A stretch of 64,000 bases of DNA from an uncultured Eubacteriales bacterium (GCA_900544765.1 UQWI01000013.1:1-64000), one strand, 5' to 3'; positions 1 to 8,597 are shown, numbered from the stretch's first letter. The notes: a model not told the origin generated them from the sequence alone. Made by a program: numbers and translations.

Positions 1-299
1 TGGGACAACTCGCGTTTGCACGCCGCAAGTCCCAGCGGCGGGACGAAGCCGCCATAACCGAAGTCCGCTTCGAGCCGTCGCGCTGCCTCAGCCTTCGAGC
101 AGCCGAGCAGTCCCACCGTGAGGTCGATCACGTCCCCGTGCGCTCCGCAGCCGAAGCAGTGGAAGTGATCGCCGTACAGCTTCAGGCTCGGCGTCCTGTC
201 CGCGTGGAACGGACAGCGCATGAAGCCATGCTTCACCGCCACGTAACGCTGCGCCGCCTCGATGGGCGATATGCTGTGTTTGATTTTGTTGTAGTTGAT
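1..299 (-). CDS. CHC2 zinc-finger primase-like protein, element copy 1, cut by left window edge
   Basis: This is the N-terminal part of a small DnaG-type zinc-finger protein of an integrative element; it runs off the window with no stop. The zinc motif is visible as CPFH about 30 residues in, followed by HCFGCG about 20 residues later, as in the CHC2 domain that binds template DNA in primases. It is nearly the same as the protein at 29014-29484. The Shine-Dalgarno TAAGGAGGT lies just upstream and an in-frame TAA sits next to it, so translation must start after the stop; the codon at correct spacing is ATC (297-299), and the first ordinary start codon (GTG) comes 19 codons later without its own ribosome site. 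An ATC start is therefore inferred. The family assignment is firm; the start is not. Confidence 0.75.
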   Translation of the reverse strand, partial: MNYNKIKHSISPIEAAQRYVAVKHGFMRCPFHADRTPSLKLYGDHFHCFGCGAHGDVIDLTVGLLGCSKAEAARRLEADFGYGGFVPPLGLAACKRELS

Positions 300-566
300 A
301 GCTTTAGTACCTCCTTAGAATATTTGAGAGAAAAAGCCCCCTCATATACCGTGACATTTTTCGGCGAAATGAGGAACTTGCATTCTGATAATTCACAAAA
401 AGTTTACTACTTGAACCCCAACTTGCTGTCCTCCTTGTGCAGATATATAAAAAGAGCGCCTGCCTTGCGGCAAACGCTCACGTCTTCAGGGTAACTACCC
501 CTCTATTATACATGGATTGAGAACGGGCAAATTGTTCCTGAGAATTAAAAATTTTTTGAAAAATTT
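300..566 (-). promoter_or_regulatory. Conserved leader between sigma-like gene and primase, copy 1
   Basis: Non-coding stretch that is strongly conserved in the second element copy (about 29485-29754). On the minus strand it holds a TATAAT-like -10 hexamer (about 503-508), a short hairpin, the terminator at 449-479, then about 130 bases ending in TAAGGAGGT before the primase. The promoter followed at once by a terminator would give a roughly 55-base transcript or an attenuated leader. This is inferred from sequence only. Confidence 0.4.
449..479 (-). terminator. Rho-independent terminator or attenuator, copy 1
   Basis: On the minus strand GAGCG pairs with CGCTC, with an inner GCC/GGC pairing, followed by a run of T. 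The same hairpin is kept in copy 2 at 29636-29665. Confidence 0.65.
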
Positions 567-1490
567 TTAGTCGAGGAATTTCTGATACTCTCTGGTTACG
601 AAGTCCTCATACGCCGAGGCTATCTTGGCAATACGCTTGTGTACCGCGCTCGCGGTTTTGAAGCCTACGGCGTCGGCTATCTGTTGTTCGGTGTGATGCT
701 ACATTCGCAGCCTGAGAATCTCGCGGTCTTGCTCGGATAGCCGTTTGGCGAAGGCGTCAATCTGCCCCTGTGAGAGCACCTTGCGCTCGAACTCTGCTCG
801 TGGGTCGGCGACGTTCATAATGTCGCCGCCGTCCTCGACCAACGCGTCTAGTGATATGGATTTGCCGCTGCGGTCGTGGTTCCAGTGGCGCATGAAGTCT
901 TTGCGGACGACACTGTTTTTGTTCTCGTAGTCCTCGACCGTTCGGTTCTCCCAGATAGCGTCAATCATGGGCTGCCAGTTTTCTTCCTCAACAACCAAAT
1001 CCGTGAGGTTGCCTACAAGGTTACCGAACTCACGGTATGTAAACCACGGCATTTCCTCGTCAGACCCTGCGGTGTAGAGCATATGAAAGGAGATGTACTC
1101 GCGCTCTATCTTGCGACGAAAGTAGCGGAGTATGTCGTAGGAGAGCTGCCAGAGCGGAAAATAGCCTGTGTACTGCTCCCGGCTGCCGGGGATTTCGCCG
1201 TAGTTGCCTCTTGAGTCCTTGACCTGGAAAGCCTGCCACGCCGTCCATGACCAGCAGTCCCATACCAGCTCGGCGAACATATCCTGCTTGATGATGTCCA
1301 GACACGCCTGAGCGCGCAGAGCCTCAAATGGCTTGCGCGGGATTTTGAGCGCCTCGGGCCACTTTTCCACGAGCACGCGAGGCATGAGGTAGAACATGGT
1401 GAGCCACGAGAGGTAGGAGTCCTGCGGGATTTCGATGATGCCGGTCGGTGTGACAACTATGAACCCCTTGGAGCCTTTGGGATTTGCCAT
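567..1490 (-). pseudogene. Sigma-70-region-4-like element regulator, copy 1, nonsense mutation
   Basis: A 307-codon reading frame interrupted by a TAG at 699-701, where the copy at 29755-30677 has GAG. The intact frame would end with a helix-turn-helix like sigma-70 region 4: an LSEQDREILRLRM segment, then a QQIADAVGFKTASAV segment. The rest (residues 1-220) has no domain I recognise; it is rich in Trp and Tyr and starts with MANPKGSKGFIVVTPTG. It probably was a regulator of element genes. The stop removes the DNA-reading helix, so the product is likely inactive unless the codon is read through. The start is supported by a canonical promoter just upstream (1522-1550). Confidence 0.75.
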
Positions 1491-1521
1491 GTGACCGCTG
1501 CCTCCTTACGCGTTTTGGATG

Positions 1522-1550
1522 ATTGTACCACGAGATTATGAACGTTTCAA
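1522..1550 (-). promoter_or_regulatory. SigA-type promoter of the sigma-like gene, copy 1
   Basis: On the minus strand TTGAAA and TACAAT are 17 bases apart, ending about 32 bases before the ATG. Both hexamers and the spacer are kept at 30710-30738 in copy 2. Confidence 0.65.
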
Positions 1551-1676
1551 CGCAGACTGGTGCGAGGTGCGGGGGACGTGGGAACAAACGAGGAAACCCG
1601 AAGGGCGCACTTCTATACATGGAAACCATGTATGTGCGAAAGCCACCCGGCACTTGAGTGCCGGGTGGCTCTTTGC
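1548..1676 (+). ncRNA. Candidate structured RNA, element copy 1
   Basis: Intergenic block conserved between the two element copies. A strictly conserved segment (1590-1622) leads into a hairpin (1605-1638) made of CGCAC/GTGCG and ATACATGG/CCATGTAT arms with a 3-base loop, then a strong terminator-like hairpin (1643-1674) followed by TCTTT. In copy 2 the terminator arms have different bases but the same pairing, which points to selection on structure. A weak plus-strand promoter (TTGGAT, 16 bases, TATGAA) is possible. I do not recognise the RNA family. Confidence 0.45.
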
Positions 1677-1827
1677 GTCGAGGCGGCTCCGCGTACGGGG
1701 ATTCCCCTTACACCTAAACCATTAATTCAAAATCAAATACAAGCGTTAGTTCTGTAAACACACGGATATATAAGAATGTCTTTATATAGACTACTTAAAA
1801 GCAGTGGCTCATTAACGAAGAAAACCG

Positions 1828-1844
1828 CATTGTCTGTAAATTGA
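1828..1844 (+). repeat. 17-base motif, first copy (CATTGTCTGTAAATTGA)
   Basis: Matches 7078-7094 at 15 of 17 positions, and the reverse complement of 12271-12286 at 15 of 16. The gap 1677-1913 around it holds no gene that I can see. It may be a regulator site shared by the reductase loci, or the edge of a cassette. Confidence 0.4.
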
Positions 1845-1913
1845 CTAGCTCAAGAGAAAAGAGTTAATCTATTAACAGACAATAACAGGCAAGACTCAAA
1901 TGGAAAATCTATA

Positions 1914-2546
1914 TCAACTGTATTTGTCGAGTAACCGTTTGTGGAAGTCCGGGTCAGGATATGGCTTTTCGTAGGCTTCTACAGTTTCGTAGATGTTGCT
2001 TTCGTGGCCAAACAGCAGACTGCTCATGCTCAGGCGGCGAACGTTTGTTATCCTTGCGGCCATGACCTCCGGCGGCGCGGGCGCGTCTGTCATTATCCAG
2101 CGTATGGCGGTGTCAATTGAAGCCGTTGCATGGTACCATGTTATGAATTCCATCTCATCCGAAAGCTTCTCGCCGCCCAGCAGCTGCTTATGCCACTCCA
2201 TGTCATAACTTAACGCAAAGTTGTATATAAAATCCTTCAAACAGTTCTGGCCGTCCAGTTGGCAGGCCTGCTTTAAAAAACTGCGATGCTTATTAATGCT
2301 TCGATAGAAATTGAGTGTGTTCATGTAATAGGAGCTATAGGGCCCATTGTCCAGGAAGTCACACAGAACGTTGTGCACATAGGTCCACTGTATGAGGTCG
2401 TATTTGTCCTTGAAACGGTTATAAAACGCTTGACGGCTTACGCCGGAGACATTCAGTATTTCCTGAATTGTTATCGACTTGAGTTTTTTTGTCTCGCAGA
2501 GCTCGAGGAGAGTGTCAGACAGGATTTTATGAATATTTATGGCCAC
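1914..2546 (-). CDS. TetR/AcrR-family transcriptional regulator (210 aa)
   Basis: Residues about 5-50 form the TetR helix-turn-helix, with SITIQEILNVSGVSRQAFYNRF as the recognition region (quoted in part: VSGVSRQAFYNRF). The C-terminal ligand domain is typical in length but not in identifiable sequence. A GTG start is chosen because GGAGGAAA precedes it. The gene is divergent from the ene-reductase at 2628, with only about 80 bases between the coding regions, so the usual inference is that it represses the reductase-MFS-dehydrogenase operon and is released by their substrate. The ligand cannot be told from the sequence. Confidence 0.85.
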   Translation of the reverse strand: MAINIHKILSDTLLELCETKKLKSITIQEILNVSGVSRQAFYNRFKDKYDLIQWTYVHNVLCDFLDNGPYSSYYMNTLNFYRSINKHRSFLKQACQLDGQNCLKDFIYNFALSYDMEWHKQLLGGEKLSDEMEFITWYHATASIDTAIRWIMTDAPAPPEVMAARITNVRRLSMSSLLFGHESNIYETVEAYEKPYPDPDFHKRLLDKYS

Positions 2547-2627
2547 AGTTTTTCCTCCTCTATGGAATTATTGAAAGCTTGTAAAACCGGGGTCATTGAT
2601 CCCCAAAAATAAAAAGGAGAGTGCAAC

Positions 2628-4571
2628 ATGAGCGAATTCCCAAATCTGTTTTCCCCGTTCAGAATAGGCAGCGTTGAGCTCAAAAACCGCATGTTCGTGC
2701 CCGGCATGGGCACAAACCTGGCTGAGCACAACGGCGAGGCCGGCCCCGCGCTTATCAAGTACTACACTGAGAGAGCCAAAGGCGGCTTTGGCCTCATTAT
2801 CACTGAGTGCAGCGCCATAAGTGTCGAAGGTAAGAGCCTTATCAACGAGTGCGGAGTATGGGGAGACGAGCTTATTCCCAGCTATCAGAAGCTGACGGCC
2901 TCCGTCCATGACGCGGGCGCCAAAATCTTCATGCAGCTGCGGCACACTGGACGCGAAACGGAGCTGCACTACACCGGCGGCATACCTCCAGTCAGCGCCT
3001 CCCATATACCATGTCCAAACTGCCAGACGATGCCGCATGAAATGACGACTGAAGAGGTCTACCAGATGGTGGGTACCTATGTTAAAGCCGCTGTGCGTGC
3101 AAGGAAAATGGGCTTTGACGGCATAGAGATACACGCGGCTCACGGTTACTTGCCCGCACAGTTTCTTTCCGGGCACGCCAACAAACGCACCGACGAGTTT
3201 GGCGGAACGCTTCACAATCGCATGCGATTCCTGCGCCTAATCCTCCAAGGTATCCGTGCCGAGCTCGGCAGGGAATACCCTGTGATAGTTCGCATAAGCG
3301 GTAGTGAAAAGATAGTCGGAGGGCTGGAAATCCAAGAGGTAAAGGCAATCGCCCGTATGTGCGAGAGCGAAGGCGCCGACGCAATCAATGTCAGCATGGC
3401 CACTTATGGTAGCATAAAGTACTGCATAGGCTCGTCCTACCTCGACCCCGGTTATGAGGTTTCCTACGCTGCCGAGATAAAGAAGTGCGTGGGCATACCC
3501 GTCATGACCGTAGGGCGAATCACCGACGCTGAGCTCGCTGAGGCAATAATTGCCGACGGTAGCGTGGACATGGTCGGATTTGGCCGCCAGTCCATCTGCG
3601 ACCCTCATTTTGCGGAAAAAGTGCGTACCGGGAGATACGACGAGATTTCAAACTGCATCAGCTGTGGTCAGGGCTGCATTATGCACCTCTTTACAGATGA
3701 GCCGATAAAGTGCGTCATAAATCCTGACAACTGCGACGTGGACGAATATGTTGCCGTAAAGGCTGAACATCCAAAGAAAGTAGCAGTTGTGGGTGGAGGC
3801 CCCGCAGGCATGCTCGCCGCATGGATACTTGCCGGGCGCAGGCACGATGTCACACTTTTTGAAAAGAACAGCTATCTCGGCGGCAATTTCCTCGCTGCCT
3901 CATATCCTCCCGGAAAAAGCGTAATTGGCAAAGGCCTCAGCTTCTATATACTACAGTGCCGTCGCTATGGTGTCAAGATAGAGCTAAACCACGCCGTTGA
4001 CGTCGAAGAGCTGAAGGCCATGGCTCCGGATGTGGTTGTCGTCGCCACCGGAAGCGACAACTTTGTGCCTAAAATAAAAGGGCTCGATGTAAGCGCTGTG
4101 CTCGACCCCTCCGATGTGCTGATGGGTAGGGTCGTAACCGGGCACAAGGTGCTTGTAGCAGGCGGCGGCCTTGTCGGTGCCGAGACCGCTGACTTCCTCA
4201 CCGAGCAGCATCGGGAGGTGACCATAGTCGAGATGAAGGAAGGAATAGCTCTCGACCGCGATATTTATGCGCGTCCGATGCTGCTCGACGCCCTAAAGGA
4301 GCACGACGTGGAGATACACGTAAACTCCGCTATCCAGGAATTCTTCCCGGACGGTTGCTCATACAGGGAGGTCAACGTCAAAGACGCTCCCATAAAGGAA
4401 CTGCGCGGATTTGACAGCGTTGTTCTTGCGCTCGGACATAAGAGCCATGACACTCTGTCTGAGCAGCTCAAAGGCAGCATAAACGAGGTCTATGTAATAG
4501 GCGACGCAAAGGAAGCCGGATTTGTCTGGGGCGGCACATACGCGGCCGCGGACCTGGCAAGGAAGATTTAA
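2628..4571 (+). CDS. NADH:flavin/[4Fe-4S] ene-reductase (Old Yellow Enzyme fused to FAD/NAD domains), 647 aa
   Basis: Member of the 2,4-dienoyl-CoA reductase / 2-enoate reductase / BaiCD-BaiH family, which reduces activated C=C bonds in acids, bile acids, steroids or flavonoids. Residues 1-335 form the FMN TIM barrel; Cys343, Cys346, Cys350 and Cys362 (CX2CX3CX11C) bind a 4Fe-4S cluster; FAD and NAD dinucleotide folds follow with VVGGGPAG (about 388) and VAGGGLVGAE (about 508). There is no signal peptide, so it is cytoplasmic. It is followed after 29 bases by an MFS transporter and then an alcohol dehydrogenase, which suggests import of a substrate that undergoes both C=C and alcohol/aldehyde redox steps. 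The substrate is unknown. Length is normal for the family. Confidence 0.9.
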   Translation: MSEFPNLFSPFRIGSVELKNRMFVPGMGTNLAEHNGEAGPALIKYYTERAKGGFGLIITECSAISVEGKSLINECGVWGDELIPSYQKLTASVHDAGAKIFMQLRHTGRETELHYTGGIPPVSASHIPCPNCQTMPHEMTTEEVYQMVGTYVKAAVRARKMGFDGIEIHAAHGYLPAQFLSGHANKRTDEFGGTLHNRMRFLRLILQGIRAELGREYPVIVRISGSEKIVGGLEIQEVKAIARMCESEGADAINVSMATYGSIKYCIGSSYLDPGYEVSYAAEIKKCVGIPVMTVGRITDAELAEAIIADGSVDMVGFGRQSICDPHFAEKVRTGRYDEISNCISCGQGCIMHLFTDEPIKCVINPDNCDVDEYVAVKAEHPKKVAVVGGGPAGMLAAWILAGRRHDVTLFEKNSYLGGNFLAASYPPGKSVIGKGLSFYILQCRRYGVKIELNHAVDVEELKAMAPDVVVVATGSDNFVPKIKGLDVSAVLDPSDVLMGRVVTGHKVLVAGGGLVGAETADFLTEQHREVTIVEMKEGIALDRDIYARPMLLDALKEHDVEIHVNSAIQEFFPDGCSYREVNVKDAPIKELRGFDSVVLALGHKSHDTLSEQLKGSINEVYVIGDAKEAGFVWGGTYAAADLARKI

Positions 4572-4600
4572 CTGTCCGCAGTGGAGAAGGAGGTACTACA

Positions 4601-5788
4601 ATGGATAAAGTGACAAAGCGCAACAACTTTATCGCCGTGCTGGCAGTTTATTTCGCGGCGAACGTAATCTTTATAATGTCCCCTGCCCTGAACGTCATGC
4701 AGACGGAGCTCTTCCCCGATGAGCCGTACAGCGCCATAGTGCTCATCTCGACTATTTCTTCCCTGTGCATGATACCGGGTTCACTCATAGCGGGAGCCAT
4801 ACTTGATAAGGTGAAGTATAAGACCATGGCTGTAATCTCTATGGGCGGCATCGCCGTGTTCGGTGTAGCCTGCGCCTTTGTCCAGAGTCTGCCCGCAATT
4901 TATGTATTTCGCGGCATTGTCGGCTTCTGCATCGGCATTGGTTTCCCGCTACAGAGCACGCTCAGCCTTCAGCTATTCAATGACAAAGAGCGCCCGAGGG
5001 TTTTGGGCTGGGCCACCGTCAGCCTCTCCGTCGGCTCTATCATCTTCATGATTGTATCGGGCTGGCTGGCCGACATGAGTGCAAACTACTCTTTTATTTT
5101 CCACGCCATTTTGCTGATTCCGATGATTATAGTTATCATCGTCCTGAAGCAGCCCACTGCCGAGGAAATCGCGGCCAATAACGTTGAATCCCCCTCCAAA
5201 GTGCCCGAAAATGGGCCGCTGCCCGGTTATGTAATTTTTACTGCCGTCATGTTTGCCGTCGTGTTCTTCGCATTCTACACGGTACTCATGAATATGTCGG
5301 CCATCTGTGCAAACGAGAATATCGGCGGTGCGGCCGTCGCCGGCGCCCTGCTCGCAATGTACACTGTCGGCAACTGCATAGGAGGCTTCATCTTTGCGCC
5401 ACTGAGTAAATTTGCTGGAAAGTATGTCGTATCCTTTGGACTTGTTATCTGGATGATAGGCCACGCCTGTATAGCCTTCGGCCACAGCGTCGCCCTTATC
5501 ATAATTGGCGCTATAATATCCGGCGTCGCCTGCCAGACCGTGTGGCCCGGCACTGTAAACACCTACGCCGAATATGTACCCCGCAAAAAACAATCCATGG
5601 CCTCTGCCATTTTCGTCTCCGGCATGAATATCGGTTGTTTCCTGACCACCTACTTCATCAGCGCAGTGGCCAACTGGACCGGCAGTTCCGACCCTAGGCT
5701 CCCGGTACAGTACGGATTCTACATAGTAGTCGTATTCGGAGCCGTCTGGGCTGTTGTAGAGGCTGTGCGTAAGAAGAAAGCCGCCTGA
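4601..5788 (+). CDS. Major facilitator superfamily transporter (395 aa)
   Basis: A protein with about 12 predicted hydrophobic helices, starting with an N-terminal segment after the short basic lead MDKVTKRNN. The loop between helices 2 and 3 reads GAILDKVKYKTM, close to the G-x-x-x-D-R/K motif A of MFS carriers. A charged central loop (about residues 185-205, EEIAANNVESPSKVPE) divides the two six-helix halves. AAGGAGG lies 8 bases before the ATG. It sits between the ene-reductase and the Fe-dehydrogenase on the same strand, so it probably imports their substrate or exports the product. Confidence 0.85.
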   Translation: MDKVTKRNNFIAVLAVYFAANVIFIMSPALNVMQTELFPDEPYSAIVLISTISSLCMIPGSLIAGAILDKVKYKTMAVISMGGIAVFGVACAFVQSLPAIYVFRGIVGFCIGIGFPLQSTLSLQLFNDKERPRVLGWATVSLSVGSIIFMIVSGWLADMSANYSFIFHAILLIPMIIVIIVLKQPTAEEIAANNVESPSKVPENGPLPGYVIFTAVMFAVVFFAFYTVLMNMSAICANENIGGAAVAGALLAMYTVGNCIGGFIFAPLSKFAGKYVVSFGLVIWMIGHACIAFGHSVALIIIGAIISGVACQTVWPGTVNTYAEYVPRKKQSMASAIFVSGMNIGCFLTTYFISAVANWTGSSDPRLPVQYGFYIVVVFGAVWAVVEAVRKKKAA

Positions 5789-5837
5789 GCCAATATAACT
5801 AACCGATATGAACTGACATGAAAGGAGTATGAACACG

Positions 5838-7004
5838 ATGAGCTTTACTTATTACAATCCTACAAAAATATACTTTGGCGACCAGCTTGACAAGATAGGG
5901 GAAGTCACTAAGAGCTACGGCGACCGTGCGCTTATCATTTACGGTGGAGGCTCTGTAAAAAAGAGCGGCCTGTTTGACAGAATCAAGAACAACCTCACCG
6001 AGGCCGGCGTAGCCGTCGCAGAATTTGGAGGAGTCGAGCCCAACCCGCAATACACCACTGTCAATAGAGCCGCGGACGTAGCAAAAGCCAACGAGAGCAA
6101 TGTGATTATAGGACTCGGCGGCGGTTCCGTAATCGACACAGCTAAGGTCGTGACCCAGGCCCGGTTCTATAACGGGGACTGCTGGGACCTAGTCTGCCAG
6201 AAGGCCAGCGTTGAGCACGGCCTGCCCCTGATAGCCGTGCCAACCATCGCGTCCGCGGGCAGCGAGAATGACGCTTGGGCGGTCATATCCAACAAGGACA
6301 CCAACCAGAAGCTTGACCCCTGGGGCGAGAGCTTTCAGGCCGTGGCCGCCTTCATCGACCCGACCATCACCTATTCTGTAGGAAAGTACCAGACTGCCGT
6401 CGGCGCGGCCGATATTCTGTCCCACATCACCGACATACGCTATTTCATAAAAGAGCACAAAATAAACTTCATTAACGAGTGGATGGAGGTCATGTGCCGC
6501 AACGTTATTCACTACGCACCTATAGCCATCTCCGACCCGACCAACGCTGAGGCGCGCGAAAATCTCTCCTGGATATCCGCGCTCATAACCGGAGGCATAG
6601 TCGACCAGGGCGGCACGACCGATATGATTCTGCACCTCACCGAGTATGGCATCGCCGCATTTTACGAAATCCCGCACGGCCACGGCATTGCAATTCTCAT
6701 GCCCCGCTGGATGCAGTATATTCTCAGCGAAAAAACCGCACCGGTGTTCTACCGCTTTGGCGTAAAGTGCCTTGGTGTCGAGGAAGGTCTTGACACAATG
6801 AAGGGTGCTCAGAAATCCATTGACGCCACCGCCGACTGGCTGTACAACAAGCTCGGCCTCGAGAGTCACCTCGCCGCGTTCGGCGTTGAAGAGAGCAAGC
6901 TACCGGCTATGGCTGAAAAAGCTATCCGAGGCAAGGACGCGCTTCACGGCCTCACCGATTTGAATGTCAAGGACATAGAGAACATTTTCAGCATGTGCAT
7001 GTAG
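5838..7004 (+). CDS. Iron-containing (group III) alcohol dehydrogenase, variant metal site (388 aa)
   Basis: Resembles butanol dehydrogenase / YqhD: an NAD(P)-binding half with IIYGGGSVKKSG and GLGGGSVIDTAK, then a helical metal-binding half. Two ligands are visible in ADILSH (Asp and His) and another in the EIPHGHG segment, but the position that normally carries His in the IEHELSAFYD-type motif reads TEYGIAAFYE, so the ligand appears to be Tyr. ATG 5838 is preferred over 5829 because AAAGGAG sits 10 bases before it and only about one base before 5829. It is last in the reductase-MFS operon and is followed by a strong terminator. It likely interconverts an alcohol and a carbonyl, if the changed site is active. 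Confidence 0.85.
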   Translation: MSFTYYNPTKIYFGDQLDKIGEVTKSYGDRALIIYGGGSVKKSGLFDRIKNNLTEAGVAVAEFGGVEPNPQYTTVNRAADVAKANESNVIIGLGGGSVIDTAKVVTQARFYNGDCWDLVCQKASVEHGLPLIAVPTIASAGSENDAWAVISNKDTNQKLDPWGESFQAVAAFIDPTITYSVGKYQTAVGAADILSHITDIRYFIKEHKINFINEWMEVMCRNVIHYAPIAISDPTNAEARENLSWISALITGGIVDQGGTTDMILHLTEYGIAAFYEIPHGHGIAILMPRWMQYILSEKTAPVFYRFGVKCLGVEEGLDTMKGAQKSIDATADWLYNKLGLESHLAAFGVEESKLPAMAEKAIRGKDALHGLTDLNVKDIENIFSMCM

Positions 7005-7013
7005 ATAGATTTT

Positions 7014-7054
7014 GTAAAGCAACGGACGTCGTAAGGCGACGTCCGTTGCTTTAC
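7014..7054 (+). terminator. Very strong hairpin terminator after the Fe-ADH gene
   Basis: Perfect 17-bp arms beginning GTAAAGCAACGG around a 7-base loop. The T-tract is poor, so it may work in both directions or as an mRNA 3' end. Confidence 0.75.
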
Positions 7055-7077
7055 CTATATGTGAACATGGGAAATAA

Positions 7078-7094
7078 CATTGTCTACAAATTGA
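7078..7094 (+). repeat. 17-base motif, second copy (CATTGTCTACAAATTGA)
   Basis: Same orientation as 1828-1844, with 2 mismatches. The pair flanks the TetR-reductase-MFS-ADH cassette. Confidence 0.4.
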
Positions 7095-7130
7095 AGAGCA
7101 TTGATAAGTATAACCGCGGGCTGCGTGTCT

Positions 7131-7259
7131 TTAACTGTGTGAAACGCCCCGCTCCCATTTGTTGACGGCGGATGCCGTGACACCCAGGCGGTGTGCCGCC
7201 TGCTCCTGAGTGAGCCCCTGCTCGCGGCGCTTTTCGCGTATTATCTCATTTATGCGCAT
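7131..7259 (-). pseudogene. Truncated XRE-family helix-turn-helix protein (42 aa)
   Basis: An ATG with GAGGTGAT upstream opens a frame reading MRINEIIREKRREQGLTQEQ, then an LGVTASAVNKWERG recognition helix: the start of a Cro/CI-type DNA-binding domain. It stops after 42 codons, just past the recognition helix; homologues continue with PDI..LPPLARLLG-type sequence. I see no continuation in other frames downstream, so this looks like the remnant of a deleted regulator. The rest of 7055-7379 holds no gene that I can support. Confidence 0.6.
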
Positions 7260-7379
7260 GGTATCACCTCATTGACAGGATACCACGGCCCACGCCTGAC
7301 CGCAACGGCGCCGCGCTCAAGTTCCATGCCCAAAACCTAAATGCCGCTCACGCCCGGCATGCGCTCCGAGCACTGATGC

Positions 7380-8597
7380 TCAGCGGCGGTGGGACGTATT
7401 TGCAGCGCCCTTCTCCGTCCCCCAGAGCGCCAGCTCACAGGCGGCGGTGTTTACGTCGTCGGGCAGGGGCTGCGCGCCCGACGGCAGGCCGGGGTCCTTC
7501 ACTATGCGCTCCAGGCTCAGCAGCTGCAGGGCGTAGCCCAGCTCCATAATCTCTATGGGGTTGCCCGCGCCCGAGGCCAGGTTCAGCGGGTTTGCGCTCT
7601 GCAGCAGGTAGATGCGCTTGCCGTCCACGATGTACCTGTCCACGCCGTCCTGCATGCGCTCGCAGCCATCCGCGATTTCGCCCAGGTGCGCGGTGTCAAT
7701 CTCCATGTTGTAGTGCCCGGCGTTGCAGAGAATCACACCGTCGCGCAGCCGCCTCAATTCGCCCTCGCCTATTACGCCGAAGCGGCCCGTGACCGTGCAG
7801 ACCACGTCCGCCTGGGGCAGCAGCTCTTCGAGACGGCCGACGATGTGTCCCTCCAGCTTCGCCTTGAGCAAACGCAGAGGGTCTGTGTCATAGACCATCG
7901 TGACCGCGCCCAGAGCTCGGAAGCGCTGGGCAATGCCCGTCCCGCACCAGCCGTAGCCAATTATGAGCACCCGCTTTCCGCCTATGAGCATGCTGGTCGC
8001 GCGCATAAAGCCGTCTACCACGGATTGTCCCACGCCGACCTCGTTCTCCACCAGCCGCTTGACGGGAGAATCGTCGATTACCAGCACGGGGAAGTCCGGC
8101 CTTATGCCCTCGCGGTCGAGTATCAGGCGGCCGGAGCGCGTCTCCTCAATGGCCCCGAGCGGCTTCCAGCTCCCTCGCTGCCGCCAGTACTGCTGCATAA
8201 GACCGGCGCCGTTGTCCATCATGAGGTCAAACGGCTCCTCCATAGCCTCGGCCACGCTGCGCTGCAAGTCCTCAAGCGTGTCGCCGCGCCGGGCCAGCAC
8301 CGTCACATTAGGCAGCGAGGCGAGATACGCCGCAGTGTCCGGCTTGGTGGAACCCAGGTTGCCGACAAAGACTATGCGCTCCGCCCCGCCGGCCAGCAGC
8401 GCCTCCGTGCGCACCGCGGCCTTCGGCTCACAGTGCATGCAGACAAGCAGCCGCTTTCCCGCAAAGGGGCGTTCCCTCTCATAGCGCCTGTGGAAGGCGC
8501 GCACCAGGTCCATCTTCTCGCGGTACCACTTTATCCTCCCGGCCCCGGCTTCAGCCAGGGAGGGGTCGTCAATTCTCGATGTAAGCACAGTCTTCAC
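7380..8597 (-). CDS. S-adenosylhomocysteine hydrolase-like protein (405 aa)
   Basis: Matches the adenosylhomocysteinase fold: an N-terminal substrate domain, an NAD-binding domain with IIGYGWCGTGIAQRFR (about residue 213), and NAGHYNMEID, equivalent to the NIGHFDNEID segment. The segment DDSPVKRLVEN aligns with the family's NDSVTKSKFDN: the lysine and final asparagine are kept, but the catalytic Asp becomes Glu and the nearby Cys is lost. It may act on SAH or on a related thioether nucleoside. The annotation is firm at family level and open at substrate level. It is divergent from a Crp/Fnr gene, with a perfect palindrome between them. No methionine-cycle genes are nearby. Confidence 0.75.
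   Translation of the reverse strand: MKTVLTSRIDDPSLAEAGAGRIKWYREKMDLVRAFHRRYERERPFAGKRLLVCMHCEPKAAVRTEALLAGGAERIVFVGNLGSTKPDTAAYLASLPNVTVLARRGDTLEDLQRSVAEAMEEPFDLMMDNGAGLMQQYWRQRGSWKPLGAIEETRSGRLILDREGIRPDFPVLVIDDSPVKRLVENEVGVGQSVVDGFMRATSMLIGGKRVLIIGYGWCGTGIAQRFRALGAVTMVYDTDPLRLLKAKLEGHIVGRLEELLPQADVVCTVTGRFGVIGEGELRRLRDGVILCNAGHYNMEIDTAHLGEIADGCERMQDGVDRYIVDGKRIYLLQSANPLNLASGAGNPIEIMELGYALQLLSLERIVKDPGLPSGAQPLPDDVNTAACELALWGTEKGAANTSHRR

Noticed and set aside
1828..7094. Motif pair as att sites of a mobile cassette
   Set aside because: No recombinase between them, imperfect identity, and a third copy in a TetR promoter region suggests regulation; kept only as a low-interest finding.
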